Source of the DNA: Anaerolineaceae bacterium
GTDB taxonomy: Bacteria; Chloroflexota; Anaerolineae; Aggregatilineales; Phototrophicaceae
Length of the DNA: 64,000 bases
Reading direction: 5' to 3'
NCBI GenBank assembly: GCA_020634115.1
Contig: JACKCH010000010.1
Coordinates: forward strand, 310,001-374,000
Every line of letters begins with the position of its first letter. Positions within the stretch are counted from its first letter, which is position 1. Below the pieces are notes generated by a model, which had not been told where the DNA came from, did no database searches, and saw only the letters and a program-made list of their open reading frames with translations. Made by a program: the position numbers and the translations under genes. This document shows positions 1 through 8,103 of this stretch, piece after piece.

Positions 1-1383
1 CCCGTAATGGCTGTGATGTACGTCACGGACATCGAACCCGGCGCGTTCACGCCGCAGACCGCCCGGCCCCAGCGCGGAGAGAGTGCGCTTGTGGGTAAGT
101 TCGGTTAGTGGATTGGTTTGTTCCATGAACTGGGAAAGCTGCGACGAGCCGAAGAACTCCCGGATGGCAGCGACCACCGGACGAATGTTCACCAGTGTCA
201 CCGGAGTCAGGTTGTCGGCTTCGCGGATAGACATGCGCTCTTTGACGACGCGCTCCGTCCGCCGCAGCCCCACCCGGAGCTTATTCTGAATCAGTTCGCC
301 AACGGTCTTGACGCGGCGGTTGCCCAGATGGTCAATATCGTCCGCACCTGCCTGACCGTTGTTGATGAGAATCATGCGCTCGATGACCTTGACCACATCA
401 GACTTGGTGACCGTGCGTACTTTGCGCGAAATGGTCTGGTCAAGTTGAAGGCGCTGGTTGAGTTTGTAGCGCCCGACGCGCTCCAGGTCGTAGCGCCGCT
501 GGTCAAAAAGCTGGCTGTACAGGTATTCGCGGGCATTGTCCAGCGTGGGCGGGTCGCCAGGGCGCATCCGCCGGTAGAATTCCAACAGCGCGGCTTCCGC
601 AATCGTCTGGCCTTTCTTCATATCCCAGGCCGGTTCGTTCTTGATGGTACTCAGAATGTAGGGATGATCGGGGTCGGTATCCACACCGGCATAGAGTGCC
701 ATAATCTCGTCGTCTTCGCCGGTCTGAATGGGGGAAAGTTCCGGCGGCATTCCGTCATCCACCGCCGCCAGCGCCCGCAGGAGAATCGTGACCGGAATCG
801 TGCGCTTGCGGTTGAACTTGAGCGTCATGTAATCGCTCTTGCGCGTTTCAAATTCCATCCACGCGCCACGATCCGGAATCAGTTTGGAGTTGGCAAGCAG
901 ACGCCCGGTTGAGCGGTCTTCTTCCGCGTCGAAATAAACGCCCGGCGAACGGATCAACTGACTGACGACCACGCGCTCCGTCCCGTTGATGATGAACGTA
1001 CCTTTGTCCGTCATCAGGGGGAACTCGCCCATGAAAATATCCGAAATAACCACTTCGTCCCCGGCTTCGCGGTTGACCAGCGCCACGCGGATATACATGG
1101 GCGCGGAGAACGACATATCCCGTTCCAGGCAGACTTCTTCGCTGTATTTTGGTTCCTCAAACCAGTAGGTCAGGCCGAATTCCTGGGCTTCACGGCTGTT
1201 ACCAGGCAGGTAAAGCTGCAAATTGCCATTGAAACTTTCAATCGGGCTGATCTCGTCGAACAGTTCGGCCAGGCCGTTTTCCTGGAACCAGCGGAATGAC
1301 TGGAGCTGCACTTCAATGAGGGAAGGCAGTTCCGGCACGCCGGTGGTGCGAGCATAATTTTTCGTGTCCAATAACTGTCGCAA
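1..1383 (-). CDS. rpoB: RNA polymerase beta subunit, N-terminal part
   Basis: The reverse strand stays open from the window edge to a TTG start and reads as the first 461 residues of the RNA polymerase beta subunit, the catalytic core that builds RNA from DNA. Recognisable stretches are FIINGTERVVVSQLIRSPG (beta protrusion), the RVKTVGELIQNKLRVGL segment, SSQLSQFMEQTNPLTELTHK and RRERAGFDVRDVHHSHYG of the rifampicin region; the gene is cut there by the window start. The TTG at 1383 is chosen because GAGGAG lies seven bases upstream and no in-frame ATG precedes the conserved LPSLIEVQLQSFRWF segment. rpoC is expected beyond the window. The identification is essentially certain; the start is fairly sure. 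Confidence 0.97.
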   Translation of the reverse strand, partial: MRQLLDTKNYARTTGVPELPSLIEVQLQSFRWFQENGLAELFDEISPIESFNGNLQLYLPGNSREAQEFGLTYWFEEPKYSEEVCLERDMSFSAPMYIRVALVNREAGDEVVISDIFMGEFPLMTDKGTFIINGTERVVVSQLIRSPGVYFDAEEDRSTGRLLANSKLIPDRGAWMEFETRKSDYMTLKFNRKRTIPVTILLRALAAVDDGMPPELSPIQTGEDDEIMALYAGVDTDPDHPYILSTIKNEPAWDMKKGQTIAEAALLEFYRRMRPGDPPTLDNAREYLYSQLFDQRRYDLERVGRYKLNQRLQLDQTISRKVRTVTKSDVVKVIERMILINNGQAGADDIDHLGNRRVKTVGELIQNKLRVGLRRTERVVKERMSIREADNLTPVTLVNIRPVVAAIREFFGSSQLSQFMEQTNPLTELTHKRTLSALGPGGLRRERAGFDVRDVHHSHYG

Positions 1384-1550
1384 CGCGCCGCTCCTCAGTT
1401 TGCACTACACACCGGAAAGGTTGAATCACAAAAATTCATGGTTCGAGTGGCTTTGCCCAAGCCTTTAGAAAAATTGACAGTTCGTCAGAATCCGCCCCAT
1501 GAATTCAAAAGGGATTTTAAAATGCACCTTATACACCTATGCGAATTGTT

Positions 1551-1579
1551 ATTGTATAAAAAAAACGCGACTGAGTCAA
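1551..1579 (-). promoter_or_regulatory. Probable rpoB housekeeping promoter and leader
   Basis: On the reverse strand TTGACT (1574-1579) and TACAAT (1551-1556) are separated by exactly 17 bases, a near-consensus sigma-70 promoter pointing at rpoB. It would give a leader of about 160 bases. The remaining bases between rpoB and the next gene (1384-1702) are A/T-rich and hold no gene that I can support; I see no L10-type or other leader structure. Confidence 0.65.
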
Positions 1580-1702
1580 CATTCTCTTTAGACGTTTTAT
1601 TATCCGTTCAGAGTCAGGGTTGCGGTTCGTTGGCAAGGCGAATTTACTTTCATCACCCTGTCTGGTTATGAGCGTGGTTTTGGAGCGGGGTCCACCAGGT
1701 TG

Positions 1703-2878
1703 CTATGGCCCAGGCGTATCCTGTGGCCCGGCGGTTTGCGTCAGGTAAACCGAACGCTGTGTTTCCCGCATCCGAGCGGTCACATCCAGCGTTGGCCCTG
1801 GCGTGGGTGAAACAGGGTTGGTGTGTCCAGCAGTGGGCGGCAGCACGGCGGTGCCGTCATTGGTTGGTAGTTCCGGCAGTGGCAGTGGCGTCCAGGTAGA
1901 TGTTGGCGTTGGTGTGGGCGTCAGCGTCCAGGTTGGAGACATGGTGAAAGTGGGCGTATGAGTCGCCGTCTCCGGGAAGCGGGGCGTCCAGGTGGCTGTC
2001 GCGGACGGGGGACGGGTCACGCTGGCCGTTGGGGTCGCTGTCGGCTGTGGCGTCCAGGTCGCTGTATCCACGATCACAACAGTGGCTGTCGGCGTGGGTG
2101 ATGAGGGGATGGCAGGGGTGTTGAGGTGAGGTGGCTGCACTAACTGTGGGACTTGCAGCCGATTCTGGTCGTCAAAAACGGGAGTCATGAGCGCCAGGAC
2201 TTCGGTGAATGTCGCTTCAAGTTCCTTAGGGCGTGCCAGCGGCGTCAGTGTTACCCGCGCGTGTTCCATGAACGCCATGACTTTCGCCTGGTCTTCAGGC
2301 GTGGCGTTTTGGACGGCATTAATTGTGGCAGTATACAAATCAGTCAGGGCTGATGTGGTCAGATGCCCTTGTTCACTGATTGTGACGACTTCTTCCAGTC
2401 GTACTTGGGCGAAATGCAGCCATAACTCATCCAGGTTGCCAACCAGGGTGGTCAACAGTAGGATGATTTCTTCCCAGAACCGTTTCACACTGTAGAGCGT
2501 ATCGCCAGGGACGGTATTGGCCGAAGCTGCCACCAGCCCAGCGCTGCTCCCAAAAAATACCAGAAAGGCAATTGCAATGATCGCCGCCAACCGACCCGCT
2601 GCCAGTCGCACACCGGGTAGCATGATCGTTTTGTGGTGTGGCGTTTGAGCGACCATCTGCGCCCGCAGCCGGGCTTCCAGCGCATCTACCTGGGTGGCGG
2701 GCAGTTCCGGGGAGCGCATTCGGGTCGTCAGCACCCCGGCCTCCAACAGCGGCTTGAGTTCACTGGCGTACTGCGGGAATCGCGCCAGACAGCCGGAAAT
2801 CGTCTCCTGTCCGCTGAGTACGGCGTCCAGGCAGTCGGCCAGAATGGTTTGGAATGCGGCGTCAGAAGATGCGTTCAC
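1703..2878 (-). CDS. DUF5667-type membrane protein, putative anti-sigma partner
   Basis: The 391-residue protein begins with a cytoplasmic stretch of about 95 residues that looks like the N-terminal region of sigma-associated proteins (ARFPQYASELKPLLEAG). A membrane segment follows at about 100-122 (LAAIIAIAFLVFFGSSAGLV) and then the DUF5667 signature NTVPGDTLYSVKRFWEE near 124-140. A helical extracytoplasmic part leads to a Thr/Pro/Trp tail from about residue 265 with repeated TATWTP-like units. Its start overlaps the stop of the ECF sigma gene in an ATGA, so the two are translationally coupled. Family knowledge and position suggest it holds or regulates the sigma factor at the membrane, with the tail outside the cell; this has not been shown for the family. 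Function is inferred. Confidence 0.8.
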   Translation of the reverse strand: MNASSDAAFQTILADCLDAVLSGQETISGCLARFPQYASELKPLLEAGVLTTRMRSPELPATQVDALEARLRAQMVAQTPHHKTIMLPGVRLAAGRLAAIIAIAFLVFFGSSAGLVAASANTVPGDTLYSVKRFWEEIILLLTTLVGNLDELWLHFAQVRLEEVVTISEQGHLTTSALTDLYTATINAVQNATPEDQAKVMAFMEHARVTLTPLARPKELEATFTEVLALMTPVFDDQNRLQVPQLVQPPHLNTPAIPSSPTPTATVVIVDTATWTPQPTATPTASVTRPPSATATWTPRFPETATHTPTFTMSPTWTLTPTPTPTSTWTPLPLPELPTNDGTAVLPPTAGHTNPVSPTPGPTLDVTARMRETQRSVYLTQTAGPQDTPGP

Positions 2879-3453
2879 GATAGTCCCGCTAGAATAGACT
2901 CACTATCAAACCCGGACTGTGCTAGGTGGCGGGCAAGGGAACGCAGCGCACGATGTTGCAGCGCTTTGATCGCATTCGCGTTTTTACCCATGAGCATCGC
3001 CGTATCTTCCAGGTTATACCCCTCCATAAAGCGCAAAATGATGACATGCTGCTGTTCGCCCGTCAGTTGGATGATGGCTTCCCGCAGGGCGGTAGCTGCC
3101 TGCCGTCGCAGCAGCCGATGATCCATGTCGTGCAGCACCGGAATCGGTTCCGCTTCCACGTCGCTTTCCACTGGGCGGCGTTCGACCCGCCGGTAATGAT
3201 CTACCACGCGCGCATGAGCGATGCGATACAACCAGGCGATGAATGGCTTGCCCTGGTCGGTATAGCTGCCCAGCGCCTGAAGCGCACGGGTGAACACGGC
3301 GCTGGTCAGGTCTTCGGCCAGCTGTGTATCGTTGACCCGGTAGTAGATATAGCGGAATATAGGCTGCACATGCGCCCGGTACAGTTGGGCGAAAGCATCC
3401 GCATCTCCACGTTGGGCGCGTTGAAGCAGGTGTCTTTCTTCAACGCGATCCAC
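2875..3453 (-). CDS. ECF-type RNA polymerase sigma factor
   Basis: A 192-residue sigma-70 family factor of the extracytoplasmic-function class. Region 2 is seen in AFAQLYRAHVQPIFRYIYYR and the DLTSAVFTRAL segment (usually DLTQETF), with a typical WLYRIAHARVVDHYRR in region 2.4. Region 4 is REAIIQLTGEQQHVIILRF followed by NLEDTAMLMGKNANAIKALQ, the helix-turn-helix that reads the -35 element. The GTG start has GGAG eight bases upstream. It is co-translated with the downstream DUF5667 protein through a four-base overlap. The signal is unknown. The region upstream to the divergent epimerase gene shows no clear self-regulated promoter to me. Confidence 0.93.
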   Translation of the reverse strand: MDRVEERHLLQRAQRGDADAFAQLYRAHVQPIFRYIYYRVNDTQLAEDLTSAVFTRALQALGSYTDQGKPFIAWLYRIAHARVVDHYRRVERRPVESDVEAEPIPVLHDMDHRLLRRQAATALREAIIQLTGEQQHVIILRFMEGYNLEDTAMLMGKNANAIKALQHRALRSLARHLAQSGFDSESILAGLS

Positions 3454-3643
3454 AGCTCACGCTCCAATGACTATTTCGACAGTGTGCCGCGTCATTCATC
3501 ATATCTACCGTCAAATCCATCCCTGGGTTATGGGCATTCGCAAAAAAGGCCCATCTCCATCTTATCGTAAATTGAAGCACCCCGCCTTTTCCCTTAGTAT
3601 CCGGTTTGCGGTCTGCAATATCCGATTGTTAGGTTTTCTCAAC

Positions 3644-3674
3644 TTGTACACATTAATATGATACGGTATACCGT
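3644..3674 (+). promoter_or_regulatory. Candidate promoter with palindrome before the epimerase gene
   Basis: TTGTAC (3644-3649) and TATACC (3667-3672) are 17 bases apart, and the second hexamer lies inside the perfect 12-base palindrome ACGGTATACCGT (3663-3674). This could be a weak promoter with an operator over its -10 element. It is supported only by sequence form. Confidence 0.4.
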
Positions 3675-3711
3675 GCAGAGAGATCAAACCATTCCAGGGA
3701 GATGTGTATTT

Positions 3712-4278
3712 ATGACCGAAGACAAAACCAAGATTCTCGCGCCGATTCAACGCTCCAAACATATCGAAGGGGTGTTTATGGCGGCAATCAGTGCCTATGA
3801 AGATGAGCGTGGGCGTTTTATGGAAACTTTCCGCCGTTCCTGGTTCCCCTGGGTCAACTGGGACCGAATCCAGGGCAATCGTTCCGACAGCAAAGCCGGG
3901 GTGCTGCGGGGGCTGCACTATCACTTCTGGCAGATTGATTACTGGTACGTGCCAAAGGGGACGATTCGCGCCGGTATGGTGGATTTACGCCCCAGTTCGC
4001 CAACCTATATGGCAACCGAGACGATTGAGATCGGTGAGGCGAATAATGCAGGGGTATTTATCCCAGTGGGTGTGGCGCATGGCTTTGTTGCGTTGACCAA
4101 CGCCACGTTGATGTATTTTGTCAATAATTACTACGATGGGGGAAAAGATGAACGCGGTGTCGCCTGGAATGATCCCGATATCAATCTCAATTGGGGGATA
4201 CAGACACCGCTGCTTTCCCCGCGCGATCAGCAAAACCGCTTTCTGAAGGACATCCCGAAAAACGAACTGCCACGTTAG
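3712..4278 (+). CDS. dTDP-4-dehydrorhamnose 3,5-epimerase-like protein
   Basis: A 188-residue cupin-fold protein of the RmlC family. Motifs include DERGRFMETFRRSWF, the RGLHYHFWQIDYWYVPKG strand pair where RmlC enzymes carry the substrate-contacting His, and FIPVGVAHGFVAL with the second conserved His. RmlC epimerises C3 and C5 of dTDP-4-keto-6-deoxyglucose on the way to rhamnose or related sugars. The usual FxQ-N-SxSxxGVLRG motif is modified here (NRSDSKAGVLRG), and no rmlA, rmlB or rmlD lies nearby, so the exact sugar substrate is open. The ATG at 3712 has GGGAG ahead of it and is preferred to the in-frame codon at 3658, which lies inside the candidate promoter. Confidence 0.8.
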   Translation: MTEDKTKILAPIQRSKHIEGVFMAAISAYEDERGRFMETFRRSWFPWVNWDRIQGNRSDSKAGVLRGLHYHFWQIDYWYVPKGTIRAGMVDLRPSSPTYMATETIEIGEANNAGVFIPVGVAHGFVALTNATLMYFVNNYYDGGKDERGVAWNDPDINLNWGIQTPLLSPRDQQNRFLKDIPKNELPR

Positions 4279-4303
4279 ACGGGTGATCCGGTATTTGCGA
4301 CAA

Positions 4304-4323
4304 GGGCGCACCACTGTGCGCCC
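4304..4323 (+). repeat. Short palindrome after the epimerase gene
   Basis: GGGCGCAC and GTGCGCCC pair around a CACT loop, 25 bases past the epimerase stop. There is no T-run, so a rho-independent terminator is doubtful. It resembles the other G/C-rich palindromes scattered through the window and may be a degenerate member. Confidence 0.5.
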
Positions 4324-4450
4324 CAATAAATCCTATCTGTTCTAATAGATAGCTTTCGAAATTGATTCAGTTCGGTGTGGTGGCTATCGGATGTGAATGT
4401 GTTCGCTCGTTTTGTTGATTTTTCGAGACTTTACAATAAAGACACAGCTT

Positions 4451-5074
4451 TTACCCGTATAGCCACATCCAGGTACGTTGGCGCACTTCATCCAACAGGG
4501 CGTCAAACCGCTCATACAACACTGTTTGCAGGAAAAGGCAGCTGCATGGCAGCTCCACCGCGCCGCGCGCGTGGGTCAAATGTTCGGCTAAACCGCTGGC
4601 GTACCGCAGATAGACTTGTTCCGCTCCGGGTGTAATTTCCACACATACTGCAACACCGGACGCGATAGGGGTCGCGTAGGTATGCGCGCCAACCTGCTCC
4701 CAATCTAAATCAAATGCTTTAGCACGCAACGTCATCGCCAGTTCGGAAACCAGTTCACCATCCATGTGCTTGCGTAGGCTAACAGCGTAATCCAGCAGAT
4801 CGCGCCCGTCTTGCAGGGCAACCAGTGGCGAAAGCACTCTGTCCGCCGTTACGTAGCCCAACGCACACGCCGTTTGTTCCGGGGAAAAGACCTGCGCCCA
4901 ATCTCCTAACTCGCGCGCCATGCACGCGGCATAGCGACTGGAAGGCAGGCTGTCGCCAGATTGAATGAAAGGGTGGTTTTGGAAAAGGGCTTCGGGTTTT
5001 ACCTGGCCGACTTCGCCAGCCACCAATAAGGACGGATAGAGTGTGGTGTGATACACAGAGGCACCCTGTATCAA
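4451..5074 (-). CDS. Hypothetical protein of unknown family
   Basis: I do not recognise this 207-residue product. It appears soluble: no signal peptide and no membrane segment. It has several Cys residues (CMAREL, CALGYV, VAVCVEI, PCSCLFLQ) but no spaced metal-binding motif. The C-terminal part is helical (YERFDALLDEVRQRTWMWLYG). Codon use and base composition match the neighbouring GC-rich genes, which is the main reason to accept it. The start would be TTG at 5074 with a poor ribosome site, so an internal start is possible. It stands alone, convergent with the epimerase gene. Confidence 0.5.
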   Translation of the reverse strand: MIQGASVYHTTLYPSLLVAGEVGQVKPEALFQNHPFIQSGDSLPSSRYAACMARELGDWAQVFSPEQTACALGYVTADRVLSPLVALQDGRDLLDYAVSLRKHMDGELVSELAMTLRAKAFDLDWEQVGAHTYATPIASGVAVCVEITPGAEQVYLRYASGLAEHLTHARGAVELPCSCLFLQTVLYERFDALLDEVRQRTWMWLYG

Positions 5075-5329
5075 TTATCCAACCGGAATATGACCGTATT
5101 TTAAGGAACGGGACTATCGGTTTCCTTGCGATGCCCTTGCAATTTGTGAAAATCGTGCAGAAAATTGCGCATCATGTATAGTAGTTGGCGAGGGGAGGGA
5201 TAAACGAGGGGGTGATGCAATTTGAGCAAATATAAGGTCATTACAAGTGAGCTAAACAGCCCCTTGTTTAATATGGGTCTGGATGGCACTATTTAGGTAA
5301 GAAATATGGCTGAATAGGTGTGTTTGGAT

Positions 5330-7000
5330 ATGTCATTTACGCTAACAATGCCTTCGAGAAATGGCCCCTCTGGTGAAGAGAAAGTCACGATTGAAGGCAA
5401 TTCGATTGTGATTGTTGGAGCCAATGGTTCTGGCAAGAGCAGATTAGCCGATTGGTTAGACAGATACCACTCGCAAGGAAACCAGGTTCATCGTATCCTT
5501 GCTCAACGGAACCTGGTTATTGAAGACAATATTCAATCTCAACCTATCGGGGTTGCCATGAATTTATTTTGGTGGGGTGTCCCTCCAAATGAGCATACAA
5601 CTCTCAATTATGTAACCAAAAATAATCGCCGGTTCAGAGGTAGAGTATTCCGAAATCCCATTAGTGATTTTACTCAGGCTTTAATACTCCTCTTTGCCCG
5701 AAGGAATGAGCGAGATTATGAATATGCGGAAGCGTCAAAGCAAACAAATGAAAAAGTGCCTTTGCTTGATTCCGCTGACGAAAGAATTAAGACAATCTGG
5801 AAGAAAGTTTTCCCCCATCGTGAATTAGTTTTGGAGATAAAAGAGGGCACGGTTTCTGCACAGGTTATAGGATCACCTAGCGAAAATTATCATGCTTCTG
5901 AGTTGAGTGATGGTGAAAAAGCAGCATTATATCTAATGGCTGTCTGCCTTTGCTTGCCTGAAAACAAATACATAGTAGTAGATGAACCAGAACTACATCT
6001 TCATAGAGCAATACTTGCCAAATTGTGGGATGAGCTAGAATCTATCCGCTCTGACTGCCTTTTTGTATATATAACGCACGATATGGATTTTGCGGTCTCA
6101 CGTACTGCTGCACGGAAACTTGTTCTAAAAGGATATGAACACAAAGGGCAATTATGGCAATGGGATGAAGTCCCCACTGTAGAAGATATTCCTAATGAAG
6201 TTTTATTGAAAATACTAGGAACTCGCAGACCTGTTCTTTTTGTAGAAGGTGAAAAAGGTAGCCCAGACTATGCAATATATCAAGCCCTATACCCAAATTA
6301 TCTTGTCATTCCACGTAATAGTTGTACTGAGGTTATTCAGTCAACCAAATCTCTCAGAAAGTTGACAGAACTACCCACTTATCGATTACAGGTGTTTGGA
6401 ATCATTGACCGTGATTTTCGGGATGATAATGAAATAGAAAATCTTAATAATGATGGTGTTTGCTGCCCCCAAGCAGCAATAGTTGAGAATCTTTTCTGTA
6501 CACGAGAAGTAATGGAAGAATTTGCTAGAAAATTGGGTTATTCAGGATCAGAAATAGGTGAGCGTTGCAATCAAGCCATTGAGAATGTTTTCACTTTGTT
6601 AAATCAACAATTTGAACCTCAGATTTCAAAGCGGACAGCCGATCGTTTTCGCGCAAAACTGGATAGAGACATTAATACGAAAATTAAATCCCAAGCTGAC
6701 TGGCATGAGTTAGTTGATAAGCTCAAAGCAGAGATCGATTCTCAGAAACAACAGCTTTATGATGAGAATTCTCATCATTTTCAACGCATTGTAGATACGC
6801 GCGATTATGAAGGTGCGCTATTATTTTACCGAGGGAAAGACTTAATAAGTGCAGTTTCCAGTGCTTTTGGGCGATCAAAAAACGATTATGAAGGCATGAT
6901 TCTGCGTTATCTACGTCAAGATATCAGAGAAGATTCTGAAAAACGAATGATTCAAGCTTTCAGGAAATATGTTCCTGAACTCCCCGGAAACTCTAAGTGA
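5330..7000 (+). CDS. AAA ATPase fused to DUF4435/TOPRIM-like domain (PARIS-like)
   Basis: The 556-residue protein opens with an ABC/SMC-type ATPase: Walker A GANGSGKS (30-37), signature LSDGEK (192-197), Walker B IVVDEPELHLH (215-225) and the switch His in YITHD (247-251). From about 298 a second domain follows with VLFVEGEKG (302-310) and IIDRDFRDD (358-366), acidic motifs placed as in TOPRIM-like nucleases and typical of DUF4435. AAA_15 plus DUF4435 is the make-up of PARIS phage defence (AriA ATPase and AriB nuclease), which also occurs as a single fused gene; OLD nucleases are the alternative. The gene is much A/T-richer than its neighbours, suggesting transfer. ATG at 5330 has AGGTG nine bases upstream; GTG at 5318 is the alternative. 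Domains are seen; the defence role is inferred. Confidence 0.75.
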   Translation: MSFTLTMPSRNGPSGEEKVTIEGNSIVIVGANGSGKSRLADWLDRYHSQGNQVHRILAQRNLVIEDNIQSQPIGVAMNLFWWGVPPNEHTTLNYVTKNNRRFRGRVFRNPISDFTQALILLFARRNERDYEYAEASKQTNEKVPLLDSADERIKTIWKKVFPHRELVLEIKEGTVSAQVIGSPSENYHASELSDGEKAALYLMAVCLCLPENKYIVVDEPELHLHRAILAKLWDELESIRSDCLFVYITHDMDFAVSRTAARKLVLKGYEHKGQLWQWDEVPTVEDIPNEVLLKILGTRRPVLFVEGEKGSPDYAIYQALYPNYLVIPRNSCTEVIQSTKSLRKLTELPTYRLQVFGIIDRDFRDDNEIENLNNDGVCCPQAAIVENLFCTREVMEEFARKLGYSGSEIGERCNQAIENVFTLLNQQFEPQISKRTADRFRAKLDRDINTKIKSQADWHELVDKLKAEIDSQKQQLYDENSHHFQRIVDTRDYEGALLFYRGKDLISAVSSAFGRSKNDYEGMILRYLRQDIREDSEKRMIQAFRKYVPELPGNSK

Positions 7001-7021
7001 GAAAGGAAACTTTATTCTCTC

Positions 7022-8101
7022 ATGCGACTCGGAATTATCGGCCTGCCCAACAGCGGCAAAACGACCATTTTTAATGCCCTCACCGGCCAGAGTTTGCCGA
7101 CGGGCGCGGCCACCAGCGGCCAGTTTGAAGTGCATACCGCCGTTGTCAACGTCCCCGACCCGCGTGTGGACAAACTCAGCGCCATGTACAACCCCAAAAA
7201 GACCATCTACGCCAATGTCACCTATACCGACATCGGCGGCCTGGATAAAGGGTTGGGCGAAGGTGGTCTCAAAGGGCAGTTCCGCAACGAACTGGCGCAG
7301 GTGGATGGTTTCGTGCATGTGGTACGTCACTTCCAGAACGACACTGTGCCGCATCCTTACGAGACGGTGGATGTCAAGCGCGATGTCGAGGCACTCGATA
7401 ACGAATTTCTGTTGGTTGACTTGGTGACGGTGGAAAACCGCCTGGAAAAGCTGGCGGGCGACATGCGCGTGCGTGGCAAAAATGTCGGCAAGGCCGTGCT
7501 GGACGAGCATGAACAGATGCTGGGCTTCAAAGCCCACCTTGAAAACGGCCAACCGTTACGCGACCTGGGGCTGACCGAAGTGGAGATCAAGCCGCTCAAA
7601 GGGTTCGGCTTCCTTACACTCAAGCCGGTGCTGGTGGTGATTAATATGGGGGATGAAGCCGCCGACCCCTCTACGCTGCTCACCTACACCCACCAGCAGA
7701 GCCGTGTCGTCGGTTTGCAGGGGGCGCTGGAGGCTGAACTGGCCCAACTGGATGCTGATGACGCGGCGATGTTTATGGAAGAATACGGTATTACCGAACT
7801 GAGCGCTTCGAAAGTTATTCATGTGTCGTATGAACTGCTCTCGATTCAGTCGTTCTTCACCGTTGGGGAGGATGAGGTGCGGGCGTGGCGTACCCAGGTG
7901 GGCGCAACCGCCCCTGAAGCCGCCGGGGCGATTCACTCCGACCTGCAAAAAGGGTTTATTCGGGCGGAGGTGATGGCCTACGACGATCTGATCGCCGCTG
8001 GAAGCGAAGCCGCGCTGAAGGCCACCGGCAAAATGCGGTTGGAAGGCAAGGAATACATCGTGCAGGATGGCGATATCGTGCATATCCGCCACAGCGGGTA
8101 G
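7022..8101 (+). CDS. ychF: Ribosome-associated ATPase YchF
   Basis: A 359-residue Obg-family P-loop protein. The P-loop is GLPNSGKTT (7-15; usually NVGKS), the G3 region reads TDIGGLDKGLGEGGLKGQF, and the NKxD position is the relaxed NMGDE typical of YchF, which prefers ATP to GTP. A coiled-coil arm follows the G domain and the C terminus is a TGS domain (ATGKMRLEGKEYIVQDGDIVHIRH). YchF binds the ribosome and modulates translation and the oxidative-stress response. The gene begins 21 bases after the PARIS-like gene but has the GC-rich composition of the core genome, so co-transcription may be incidental. Confidence 0.95.
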   Translation: MRLGIIGLPNSGKTTIFNALTGQSLPTGAATSGQFEVHTAVVNVPDPRVDKLSAMYNPKKTIYANVTYTDIGGLDKGLGEGGLKGQFRNELAQVDGFVHVVRHFQNDTVPHPYETVDVKRDVEALDNEFLLVDLVTVENRLEKLAGDMRVRGKNVGKAVLDEHEQMLGFKAHLENGQPLRDLGLTEVEIKPLKGFGFLTLKPVLVVINMGDEAADPSTLLTYTHQQSRVVGLQGALEAELAQLDADDAAMFMEEYGITELSASKVIHVSYELLSIQSFFTVGEDEVRAWRTQVGATAPEAAGAIHSDLQKGFIRAEVMAYDDLIAAGSEAALKATGKMRLEGKEYIVQDGDIVHIRHSG

Positions 8102-8103
8102 AA

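Noticed and set aside
118..912. Long open frame on the + strand opposite rpoB
   Set aside because: It is antisense to the clearly conserved rpoB frame and has no ribosome site or family likeness; GC-rich genes commonly leave such mirror frames.
1438..1671. 77-residue open frame in the rpoB upstream region
   Set aside because: It overlaps the rpoB promoter and leader on the other strand and shows no coding features.
4304..4323. Rho-independent terminator after the epimerase gene
   Set aside because: The stem is good but no T-run follows; listed as a palindrome only.
5101..5289. 62-residue open frame on the reverse strand before the PARIS-like gene
   Set aside because: A/T-rich gap with no recognisable protein features, no convincing ribosome site and no coding bias.
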